Made by a program: the position numbers and the translations under genes. Of a stretch of DNA of 35,415 nt, positions 25,904 to 33,187 are shown piece after piece (within the stretch, counting starts at the first letter, position 1; each line of letters starts with the position of its first letter). The DNA comes from Candidatus Nanopelagicaceae bacterium (GTDB lineage: Bacteria; Actinomycetota; Actinomycetes; Nanopelagicales; Nanopelagicaceae), in assembly GCA_023254845.1 (NCBI GenBank), contig JALRKE010000004.1, forward strand, positions 1-35,415, given 5' to 3'. The notes under the pieces are model-generated. The model was not told where the DNA came from and ran no database searches. It saw only the letters and a program-made list of their open reading frames with translations.

Positions 25904-27829
25904 TCACCCTACTGTGATTGTCACAGTAGAGCCACGTTTAACCTTGCTTCCCACCTTAGGAGCGATATTCGTAACAACCTTCGTCTTCTTATTGCCAACT
26001 TTCTTGACCACAACCTTTAGCTCAAGATCTTTAAGCGCTGCAACTGCATTATCTTCAGTCATAGCAAATACATTAGGAATGAAGACGTATTCAGTTCCCT
26101 TTGAGACAATCAAGGTAATTGTGCTGCCTTTATCTGCTTCACCCTTGCCTGGAGTCTGGGAGACTACTGCGCCAGCAGGTAGATCTTCACTGAAGATGTA
26201 TTGAGTCTTGACATCAAATCCTGCTTCAACTAATTCATTAAGGGCTTGCTCGCCACTCTTTCCCTTGTAATCAGAGAACGAGACCTGCTCGACTCCTTTG
26301 GAGATAAAGAGCGTTAAGGAAGTATCGCGCTTGACTCTTTCGCCACGTACCGGAGTAGTCCTAAGAATCAAACCCTTAGGCAGATCACTAGAGAACTCTT
26401 CAACTATCTCACCAACAACCAACTTATTATCTTCTATCAATTCTTGTGCTACCGCAGGTTTAAGCCCCACTAAATCCGGGATGATGAAACGCTCTTTCCC
26501 TTTGGAGACAATTACAGTAACCAAGCCATCGGGATCAACGCGTCCACCGCCAGCTGGATCAGACTTAATAATTTTGCCCTCACCAACATCTTCACTAAAT
26601 GCCTCAACGCCAACTTCTAGCCGCAACCCAAGATCAGATAACTCAGAGCGGGCATCTTTCACGGTAAAACCAGCAAGAGAGGGCACAACTACCTTCGATC
26701 CAGGTCCAGCCCAGATATACCAAGAGGTGAAGAGCAAAACGAGCGCTACGAGCGCTGCAATCCGACGATTCCGCTTAACTCTAGGAGAAACGGCACGTTT
26801 TGATTCCTTCAACTTTTTCTTCGCCATCGAAATCTCCTTTTCGCTCTCTGAGTTAACCTCGGATTTATCTGAAACCTGGGTATTAGCCTTCTTTGTGCGT
26901 GGCTCTTTCTGGCGTTCCCGCACTGGTTGCTTGAGTGGCAATGGCGGTAAATCCAACTCCAAACTTAATTGTCTCTTTTTAGGATCTAACTTCTCAGAGA
27001 TCGTACGGAGCTCCTCTAGAAATACAGCTCCATCGGTCGGGCGTTTATCTGGATTAACATCAGTAGCCCTTAAGACTAGGTCATCCAATTCAGATGGAAT
27101 TGCGCTATTGCGCGTCGAGGGAGCGGGTACGCGATCATTTACATGCCTAATTGCAATTTGAACCGGATCCTCACCTTGGTAAGGCTTCTCTCCGGTTAGT
27201 AACTCAAATAGAACTATTCCAAGTGAGTAAACATCACTTCGCGCATCAGCTATCCCTCGCTGTACTTGCTCCGGCGAGAGGTAAGAAACACTTCCAAGAA
27301 TCACGCTTGACTCGGCTGTCATGGTGCTACCGAGTAGGGCTCCACGCGCCAATCCAAAGTCGGCAATCTTTATTCGGCCTTCTTTAGATACCAAGATATT
27401 TTCTGGCTTGATATCTCTATGAACTATTCCAATTTTATGCGCAGCAGCTAAGGCGCTCGCTACCGGAATAATCAAGGGAATAGCACGTTCTGCAGGAATC
27501 CGTCCCTGTTCATGCAAATAGTCTCGAAGCGTCGCTCCTTCAACTAATTCCATGACGATGAAGACACATGGCGTCCCACCTTGGTTCCATCCCTGATCTA
27601 GTACAGCGACAATATTTGGATGCGAGAGCGAGGCAGCAGCCTTTGCCTCTCGAATAAATCGCTCGACAAACTTCTCATCTTGAGCGAGGTGGGGATGCAT
27701 TATTTTTACTGCTACTTGTCGATCTAGCCGAAGATCTAAGGCAGCATAGATTGTGGCCATGCCTCCGGAGGCAACGACGCGATTTAACTTGTAACGATTA
27801 TCTATAACTTCGCCAGTTAAATCAGACAC
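25904..27829 (-). CDS. PASTA-domain Ser/Thr protein kinase (PknL/PknB-type)
   Basis: Transmembrane receptor-like kinase. Kinase domain spans about 12-275: K42 in VKIM, catalytic HRDIKPEN (137-144), DFG (157-159). A basic linker leads to one TM helix at about 357-374. Four extracellular PASTA repeats follow (about 379-444, 446-512, 514-578, 580-641). PASTA domains bind muropeptides or lipid II. In mycobacteria pknL lies near aroG and a polyprenyl synthase, and a similar neighbourhood exists here; the usual small DNA-binding neighbour (Rv2175c type) is not seen. GTG start, 9 nt after the P-loop kinase gene. Confidence 0.93.
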   Translation of the reverse strand: MSDLTGEVIDNRYKLNRVVASGGMATIYAALDLRLDRQVAVKIMHPHLAQDEKFVERFIREAKAAASLSHPNIVAVLDQGWNQGGTPCVFIVMELVEGATLRDYLHEQGRIPAERAIPLIIPVASALAAAHKIGIVHRDIKPENILVSKEGRIKIADFGLARGALLGSTMTAESSVILGSVSYLSPEQVQRGIADARSDVYSLGIVLFELLTGEKPYQGEDPVQIAIRHVNDRVPAPSTRNSAIPSELDDLVLRATDVNPDKRPTDGAVFLEELRTISEKLDPKKRQLSLELDLPPLPLKQPVRERQKEPRTKKANTQVSDKSEVNSESEKEISMAKKKLKESKRAVSPRVKRNRRIAALVALVLLFTSWYIWAGPGSKVVVPSLAGFTVKDARSELSDLGLRLEVGVEAFSEDVGEGKIIKSDPAGGGRVDPDGLVTVIVSKGKERFIIPDLVGLKPAVAQELIEDNKLVVGEIVEEFSSDLPKGLILRTTPVRGERVKRDTSLTLFISKGVEQVSFSDYKGKSGEQALNELVEAGFDVKTQYIFSEDLPAGAVVSQTPGKGEADKGSTITLIVSKGTEYVFIPNVFAMTEDNAVAALKDLELKVVVKKVGNKKTKVVTNIAPKVGSKVKRGSTVTITVG

Positions 27830-27838
27830 AACCGAATT

Positions 27839-28426
27839 TTAGATGAAGAAGTTGCCATCTACTCGAATTGTGGCGCAATCCCGAGTGTTTTCGCTCTTGA
27901 AGTGCTCTTGCTCACGGATCTGCCAAATGCGCATCTCGGTTTCTAGGTAATCACCATCCCTTCTCAGGACTCTCTGTAATCCGACTTCTGAATCAATATC
28001 AATCCAGATTAATTCATCAGTAAAAGCCCTCGTTGCTTTCTGTCCTGAACCAACTCCCTCCAGGATTAGTAGCTTTGGAAAAGGATGAGAAATTAGATCT
28101 CCAAATGACTTACTTAGCCAATCGTATTTTCGAAATCCAAGTGGTTTGCCTTGAGCAGCAGGCGTAAGTATCTGATTTACAAGTGTTCGCGTGAGCTGTG
28201 CAGTAAGCGCATCTTCCCAACCGTTGTAGAGGTCATCCATATGAATGGTAAGTACTTGGCCACCTTCATAGTTCTCCGAAATGCGATTTGCCAAAGTTGT
28301 TTTTCCTGAGCCCGCGGGTCCATCGATGGATATCGCTCGACTCAATGCAGATTTACGTGGACCTGTGCGTAGTCGCTCCAAAATATTCTCAAGTGAGATA
28401 TTTGCTACTTTCTTAGCTTCAGCCAT
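27839..28426 (-). CDS. Uridine-kinase-like P-loop kinase, substrate unknown (candidate thiamine-salvage kinase)
   Basis: P-loop kinase of 195 residues from ATG 28426. Walker A is GPAGSGKTT, followed by IHMDDLYNGWED (a substrate/catalytic Asp region) and LLILEGVGSGQ. This is a widespread actinobacterial family annotated as uridine kinase-like, with no settled substrate. Position directly after the pnuT-like gene (22-bp overlap) parallels transporter-kinase pairs that trap vitamins by phosphorylation. The thiamine link is inferred from that and from the leader. The longer frame from 28510 lies inside the transporter gene and was rejected. Confidence 0.78.
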   Translation of the reverse strand: MAEAKKVANISLENILERLRTGPRKSALSRAISIDGPAGSGKTTLANRISENYEGGQVLTIHMDDLYNGWEDALTAQLTRTLVNQILTPAAQGKPLGFRKYDWLSKSFGDLISHPFPKLLILEGVGSGQKATRAFTDELIWIDIDSEVGLQRVLRRDGDYLETEMRIWQIREQEHFKSENTRDCATIRVDGNFFI

Positions 28427-28974
28427 CTGACCAATCCGTAGATAGCTACAAGAGCGAAGACTGAATACAAGAGTGCGGTGAAGTAAAATTCTTGACGCGC
28501 ATAGTGCCAAGTTCCAAATAAGTTGATGGCAAACCAGAGCGACCAGGTCTCATGGAATTGGCGGACCATAATTAACTGGGTTATGGCACTTGCTACTAAA
28601 AGGAGAGAGTCAGGCCAGGATGCAGCTGCGCCAATACTTGCGAGAACCGGAGCGGCGATTAACCAGAGCGTCAGCGCTGCTAAAGCCCAGAGCGCTCGTT
28701 CCTTTGTGGTCATATAGCGAGGTTCAACGCCAGTGGGTTTCCAACCGAACCATCCCCAGATTGCCGCGGCAATGAAGACTATTTGTAGTAAAGCGCTGGC
28801 AAGTAAATCAACGTTGAAGAAGAAGAGACCGTAGAGCGAGCGACCTAAAATCCACCATGGCCAGGCCCAGCGAGTTCCGCGAGCACCTAATGTCACTGCT
28901 GTTAAAGAAGTTAGAACTGAGGCAAATTCAAGGTATGAAACTTCATATCCCCAGGCAGTAAAAAAAGTGTTCAT
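28405..28974 (-). CDS. PnuC-family vitamin transporter, probably thiamine-type (PnuT-like)
   Basis: Membrane protein of 189 residues with about 6-7 hydrophobic segments. It has the PnuC-type motif WGWFGWK and a LFGTWHYARQEFYFTALLYSV segment. PnuC proteins facilitate diffusion of vitamins such as nicotinamide riboside, riboflavin or thiamine, and a downstream kinase traps the substrate. A TPP-riboswitch-like leader before the gene points to thiamine or a precursor (PnuT class). SD AAAGGGG lies just upstream of ATG 28974. It heads the operon pnuT-kinase-pknL-nfo-eamA-ltaE. Confidence 0.85.
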   Translation of the reverse strand: MNTFFTAWGYEVSYLEFASVLTSLTAVTLGARGTRWAWPWWILGRSLYGLFFFNVDLLASALLQIVFIAAAIWGWFGWKPTGVEPRYMTTKERALWALAALTLWLIAAPVLASIGAAASWPDSLLLVASAITQLIMVRQFHETWSLWFAINLFGTWHYARQEFYFTALLYSVFALVAIYGLVRWLKLRK

Positions 28975-28980
28975 CTATAA

Positions 28981-29055
28981 CCCCTTTCCAATTCGCATTA
29001 CCGAACTGGTACAACGGTCGACCCGAAGGTCCTCTCAGCCAAATTTTGGCTCCCG
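28981..29055 (-). promoter_or_regulatory. TPP-riboswitch-like leader (variant) of the pnuT operon
   Basis: On the minus strand the order matches the TPP aptamer: CGGGAGCC, a P3-like stem AGCCAAAATTTGGCT (29051-29037), the conserved CTGAGA (29038-29033), a P3a hairpin GACC-TTCG-GGTC (29031-29020), GACCG, then CCAGTTCG-GTAATG-CGAATTGG (29009-28988), whose GTAATG loop matches the conserved L5. CTGAGA reads the pyrimidine ring in known TPP switches. The usual GAU/GCG internal loop that binds pyrophosphate is replaced by AGU/AUU, so P4-P5 can form one continuous 8-bp helix (one G-U). The 3' end contains the SD AAAGGGG, which favours translational control. Confidence 0.72.
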
Positions 29056-29065
29056 ATTGAGAAGA

Positions 29066-29075
29066 AGATTAGCAT
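29066..29075. promoter_or_regulatory. Bidirectional -10 dyad for pnuT and crtYc
   Basis: AGATTAGCAT reads TAGCAT rightward (29070-29075), ending 5 nt before the crtYc GTG. Leftward it reads TAATCT (29071-29066), sharing the central TA. From TAATCT the pnuT transcript would begin at about 29058-29059, at the very edge of the aptamer. An alternative leftward box, TATGCT (29076-29071), would start it about 5 nt earlier and leave room for a P1 stem. Confidence 0.55.
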
Positions 29076-29080
29076 AAGCC

Positions 29081-29413
29081 GTGCTCAAGTTTGCTTACTT
29101 TGCGATGTTGATCTTTACCTTTGTCGGCTCTATTTGGCTAGAGATTTTCCTAAAAGTTGGAGTACTAAGGAGAATCAAACGCGCGATACTAAGTATTTTG
29201 CCAGTTGCCATTATTTTTCTCATTTGGGACTACTACGCAGTCGCTCAAGGGCATTGGTGGTTTGATAAAAATCAAGTTGTTGGAATATTTGGCCCCAAGG
29301 GTGTGCCGCTCGAAGAGTTCCTATTTTTCATTGTAGTTCCGCTTGCGTCATTGCTGACTATTGAAGCCGTCAGAACTCAGAGACCACATTGGAAATTTGG
29401 TGACGAGAAGTGA
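29081..29413 (+). CDS. crtYc: Lycopene cyclase subunit CrtYc
   Basis: First half of the heterodimeric actinobacterial lycopene cyclase. 110 residues with three hydrophobic helices. The family motif GPKGVPLEEFLFFIVVPL contains the PxEE/FF signature. GTG start preceded by TAGCAT at 5 nt, no SD. Its stop overlaps the start of crtYd (GTGA). The paired subunits close the rings of lycopene; beta-carotene is the expected product, but epsilon-type or C50 cyclases share the fold. Confidence 0.87.
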   Translation: MLKFAYFAMLIFTFVGSIWLEIFLKVGVLRRIKRAILSILPVAIIFLIWDYYAVAQGHWWFDKNQVVGIFGPKGVPLEEFLFFIVVPLASLLTIEAVRTQRPHWKFGDEK

Positions 29414-29715
29414 CCTATACTGAACTTGCAATTCTCAGCGTCCTATTTGTGATTGTCGCTGATCGATATCTCCTTAAGGTTCGGTTACTTGAGAAGAAGG
29501 CATACTGGACGTCCTACTCAATAATCATCTTCTTCCAGCTACTTACAAACTGGTGGCTGACCTCTAGAAATATCCTGAGTTATAGCGAAGAAGTGATTAT
29601 TGGATGGCGAATCGCATCGGCACCGGTAGAGGATTTGTTATTTGGTTTCTCAATGGTCACCCTGACTATGTCTCTCTGGATTTTCTGGGGGCGCAAAGGG
29701 ATACAGCGCTATTAG
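29410..29715 (+). CDS. crtYd: Lycopene cyclase subunit CrtYd
   Basis: Second half of the heterodimeric lycopene cyclase, 101 residues. Hydrophobic helices surround WWLTSRNILSYSEEVIIGWRIASAPVEDLLFGF; the PVEDLLFGF motif corresponds to PxEE in CrtYc. GTG 29410 overlaps the crtYc stop. Its stop interlocks with crtB (4 bp). No lycopene elongase is nearby, which favours beta-carotene over C50 carotenoids (inference). Confidence 0.86.
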   Translation: MTYTELAILSVLFVIVADRYLLKVRLLEKKAYWTSYSIIIFFQLLTNWWLTSRNILSYSEEVIIGWRIASAPVEDLLFGFSMVTLTMSLWIFWGRKGIQRY

Positions 29716-30620
29716 CGGGCTCTGATTGCTCTGACCCAGGCCGGTAGAGCAACACTTAATCTTCTTAGCGTGGAAGTCTTTGCTCGATACTTGAAGACCT
29801 CATAGTTGATTTTCTCCACCTCATCAACAATTCCACAGTAAAGCTCACTCGCTGCTTGGATACACGGCCGTGATGCAGCAGATAGCAGCGCAATTCCTTG
29901 ATCGGACTCACGCTTAAGCCTTCGAACTCGGTCAATCTGGAACTTCAATGCAGCGATAATCTGCGGAGTAAGTATCCTGCGTTCTAACATGGCGCGGTCG
30001 ACGCCAAATTCGGCTAACTCACGCCCGGGGAGATAGATACGGCCTCGGTCGAGATCCTCATTAACATCCCTAATGAAGTTTGCTAACTGGAAGGCAATGC
30101 CTAACTTTTCTGCAGCTACTTTCGCCGCCTCCATTTGACCCGGGAGAGTGCCAAGGATGGGGACCATTTGTAGTCCGATTACCGCAGCTGATCCATAGAC
30201 ATATTCCATCAGATCCTCAAAAGTTTCATATTCAGTCTTATCAAGATCCATGGCCATAGAGTGCAAGAAAGCCTCAAAGTAGGAAATTGGGATATTAAAT
30301 CTATTTACGGTATCAACTAAGGCTCTGCCGATGTGATCATCACTTCTTCCGGCCTTGATATCTCGAAGTAATTGAAAGCTCCAAAGTTCTAACTCTTCAC
30401 GCTTCTCCTGAGGGGATAGTTTTGAATCTAAATCATCAACAATTTCGTCCGCGTATCTCGCAAAGCCATAGAGAGCGTGAACAAAGGGCCGTTTACTCTT
30501 GGGAAGTAACTGGGTTGCTAGGAAGTAGGTCTTTCCATGTTGCGAATTAAGTCGCTTGCACTCCAAGTAAGATTGACGCAGGTTTTCATCTTTTATACCT
30601 GCCGCTTCTAACTCATCCAT
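29712..30620 (-). CDS. crtB: Phytoene synthase
   Basis: Condenses two geranylgeranyl diphosphates to phytoene. 302 residues. First aspartate motif YADEIVDDLD (57-66) and second NFIRDVNEDLDRGRIYLP are intact. HALYGFARYADE precedes the first motif, as expected. Last gene of crtE-crtI-crtB; it starts with an 8-bp overlap with crtI. Confidence 0.95.
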   Translation of the reverse strand: MDELEAAGIKDENLRQSYLECKRLNSQHGKTYFLATQLLPKSKRPFVHALYGFARYADEIVDDLDSKLSPQEKREELELWSFQLLRDIKAGRSDDHIGRALVDTVNRFNIPISYFEAFLHSMAMDLDKTEYETFEDLMEYVYGSAAVIGLQMVPILGTLPGQMEAAKVAAEKLGIAFQLANFIRDVNEDLDRGRIYLPGRELAEFGVDRAMLERRILTPQIIAALKFQIDRVRRLKRESDQGIALLSAASRPCIQAASELYCGIVDEVEKINYEVFKYRAKTSTLRRLSVALPAWVRAIRAR

Positions 30621-32091
30621 TTCCAGTTATTCGCTCTGCAGCTAACTTTCCAGAGATTAATACCATCGGAACGCCAACACCAGGCTGAGTTCCACTTCCA
30701 GCGAAGACCACGTTCTCAAATCCTTTAGCCATATTGCCCGGCCTAAATGGACCAGTTTGGAAGAAAGTGTGTGCACTTGCAAAAGGCGCACCCATTTCAT
30801 GTCCCATTGCCTGCCACTCAAGCGGTGTGGTCAGATGCTCAACTTCAATGGAATCGCTAAAACCGGTATATCCGCGTGACTCCATCACACGAACCATCTC
30901 ATCACGATAACGAGCCGCCTCATGCTTCCAATCAATATCAGCGCTTAGATTTGGAGTAGGGAAGAGGATGTAATAGCTCTCTTTTCCTTTTGGTGCGAGC
31001 TCTGGATCATCATGAGATGGAACCGTCACCAGCAAGCTTGGATCAGTCATTAGCCGCTTTTCATCAATTAGCTCTTCGAATACGCCATCCCAGGAGTTAC
31101 CGAAATGAATATTGTGGTGTGCGATGTGGTCATATCGCTTCTTTGAGCCAGCAAGAAGAACTGCGCAAGAAGGGGAGTAATTCAATCGTTTAACTCGTCG
31201 CGGCGTCTTATTGAGGAGTTCTCGATATGCAACTGGAAGATCCGGGCTCAAAATGATGGCATCGCACGGATAGCGGGAGCCATCCTGGGTGATTGCAGCA
31301 GTAACGCGTCCGCCACTCTTTTCGAGTTCTGTTACCTTCGAGTCGTAGTGAATCTTGACTCCATGTTTGGTTGCGGCTCCGGCAAGGGCTCGAGGTAGCG
31401 CATGCATTCCGCCCTTGGGAAAGAAGACGCCATTTACCGAATCCATATATGCAATCACGGCATAAATTGCAAGAGCTTGCTGTGGGGATACCCCGGCATA
31501 CATCGCTTGAAATGAGTAGACCCGTTGAGTTCTCGGGTCCTTTAGAAATTGCGAAACTTTAGGTGCGAGTTTGCGGAACCCACCAATTGCAATCAATCGA
31601 GCGAGATTGGGAGTGAGGAGATTAAATGGAGTGTCAATATTCTTATCGATAAAATCATTCATCTCATACTTATAAAGCTTGGTTACAAAGTCAACATATC
31701 TTCGATAGCCAGCAGCTTCATCGCCACCGATGACTTGGGCAATCTCATCTTCCATCTTGGATGTATCAGCGTGCACGTTGAGGATGCTGCCATCTGAATA
31801 GAAAGCCCGATACAAGGGCGAAAGCGGCATTAATTCAAGCCAATCTTCCAAACTTTCTCCCACACAATTAAGCGCATCTTCGATGAGTGAAGGCATAGTT
31901 AGAACAGTTGGACCGGTATCGAATGAATACCCCTCTTTCTTCAATAATCCATTGCGGCCACCGGGAACCGACTCACGTTCTAAAATTGTTACTTCATGTC
32001 CGGAGCCAGCCAATCGCAGCGCAGCGCTCAGCCCAGAGAGTCCAGCGCCAACAATTACAACTCGATCGCGCTTGCCTTTGACTCTACGCAT
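30613..32091 (-). CDS. crtI: Phytoene desaturase
   Basis: FAD-dependent desaturase converting phytoene to lycopene. 492 residues, the usual length. The N-terminal dinucleotide motif VVIVGAGLSGLSAALRLAG lies at 11-29, followed by ILERESVPGGRNG. The C-terminal signature is VVFAGSGTQPGVGVPMVLISGKLAAE. Lies 7 nt after crtE and overlaps crtB. Confidence 0.95.
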   Translation of the reverse strand: MRRVKGKRDRVVIVGAGLSGLSAALRLAGSGHEVTILERESVPGGRNGLLKKEGYSFDTGPTVLTMPSLIEDALNCVGESLEDWLELMPLSPLYRAFYSDGSILNVHADTSKMEDEIAQVIGGDEAAGYRRYVDFVTKLYKYEMNDFIDKNIDTPFNLLTPNLARLIAIGGFRKLAPKVSQFLKDPRTQRVYSFQAMYAGVSPQQALAIYAVIAYMDSVNGVFFPKGGMHALPRALAGAATKHGVKIHYDSKVTELEKSGGRVTAAITQDGSRYPCDAIILSPDLPVAYRELLNKTPRRVKRLNYSPSCAVLLAGSKKRYDHIAHHNIHFGNSWDGVFEELIDEKRLMTDPSLLVTVPSHDDPELAPKGKESYYILFPTPNLSADIDWKHEAARYRDEMVRVMESRGYTGFSDSIEVEHLTTPLEWQAMGHEMGAPFASAHTFFQTGPFRPGNMAKGFENVVFAGSGTQPGVGVPMVLISGKLAAERITGNG

Positions 32092-32098
32092 CTAAAGT

Positions 32099-33163
32099 TC
32101 AACTCTTTCTTTTAGTAGCGGCAAGGGCCATCTCTTCAAGGCTCTTTGCCACGTTGATATCCAACTCTGGATGCTCGAGGGCAGAGAGAGCTTGATTCAA
32201 CAACCGTTGAATCAACTCTTCACATTCCGCGAGCGCACCCGAATCCTCTATCAATCGTTGGATTTCTGCGACTTGAATTGCGTTGAGAGTTGAATCACCG
32301 AGAGCGCGTTCTATTTTCGCCCGAACGCTCGAATCCGAGCGCTCTGAGGTCATGGCTATCAAGACAGTTCGCTTACCCTCGCGAATGTCATCGCCAGAAG
32401 GCTTTCCAGTCACTTTGGAATCACCAAAGACTCCAAGGATGTCATCGCGAAGTTGGAAAGCTTCGCCCAAAGGAAGGCCAAAGTCGGAGAGAGATTGTTG
32501 TAGCGATTCGCTCGCTCCAGCGAGAGCTGCTCCGAAACGAAGCGGGCGTTCAATCGAATATCTTCCAGATTTGTAGCGAGCAATCTTCCTGGAGCGATCT
32601 AAATCTGATTTCCCTAACGCTCCCTCTAATACATCTAAGTATTGGCCAGCCATCAACTCGGCCCGCATCTCATGAAAAATCGGAATAGCTCGCTTTACTT
32701 GGAGTTCTGTGATTCCAGATTCACTAATCATCTGATCACTCCATGCCAGCGCCAAATCGCCAAAGAGTATGGCGGCAGCAAGGCCAAATTTTTCGGGACT
32801 TCCAGAGTAGGCGCTCTGGCTATGGAGCGCTTCAAATCTCTTATGTAGCGCGGGTTTACTCCGGCGCGAGTCAGAACCGTCCATAACATCATCGTGAATC
32901 AACGCGCAGACATGCACTAGCTCTAAAGCCGAACAGGCTCTGAGAACTTGTTGCGAAGGTGTCGCGCCAGCTGCAAGATGTCCAAGATAGGCAAAAATAG
33001 GTCGGAATCTCTTTCCACCATCTAAGACGTACTCGGATAGCGCTTCGGCTACTGGATTTAGATGAGTATCAATGGCCTTAAGTTCGGATGCTCGACTACG
33101 GGTAAATGAATCTAGTTCGGCATCAATAGCGCTACGAATCTCTGAGATTCCCGGCAAAACCAC
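32099..33163 (-). CDS. crtE: Polyprenyl diphosphate synthase (geranylgeranyl diphosphate synthase)
   Basis: Elongates prenyl diphosphates, supplying GGPP for crtB. 354 residues. FARM is DDVMD (91-95) in ALIHDDVMDGSDSRR; SARM is LRDDILGVFGD followed by KPSGDDIREGKRTVL. YVLDGGKRFRP is near the N terminus. Chain length (GGPP) is inferred from the crt context. GTG start lies exactly 6 nt after TACCGT. Divergent from metF with a 24-bp gap; a polyprenyl synthase beside metF is also seen in mycobacteria. Confidence 0.92.
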   Translation of the reverse strand: MVLPGISEIRSAIDAELDSFTRSRASELKAIDTHLNPVAEALSEYVLDGGKRFRPIFAYLGHLAAGATPSQQVLRACSALELVHVCALIHDDVMDGSDSRRSKPALHKRFEALHSQSAYSGSPEKFGLAAAILFGDLALAWSDQMISESGITELQVKRAIPIFHEMRAELMAGQYLDVLEGALGKSDLDRSRKIARYKSGRYSIERPLRFGAALAGASESLQQSLSDFGLPLGEAFQLRDDILGVFGDSKVTGKPSGDDIREGKRTVLIAMTSERSDSSVRAKIERALGDSTLNAIQVAEIQRLIEDSGALAECEELIQRLLNQALSALEHPELDINVAKSLEEMALAATKRKS

Positions 33164-33169
33164 AGCGCA

Positions 33170-33179
33170 ACGGTACCCT
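33170..33179. promoter_or_regulatory. Bidirectional -10 dyad for crtE and metF
   Basis: ACGGTACCCT reads TACCCT rightward (33174-33179), ending 8 nt before the metF ATG, and TACCGT leftward (33175-33170), ending 6 nt before the crtE GTG. Both share the central TA. No SD is present on either side, so both messages are probably leaderless. Confidence 0.55.
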
Positions 33180-33187
33180 CAACCCGT

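Noticed and set aside
26298-27161. 287-codon rightward open frame opposite the PASTA kinase
   Set aside because: It is antisense to conserved kinase and PASTA coding sequence, is rich in Ser/Thr/Arg without motifs, and has no SD or -10 at a proper distance.
28427-28510. Upstream extension of the P-loop kinase
   Set aside because: It lies within the transporter gene in another frame and adds residues absent from the family.
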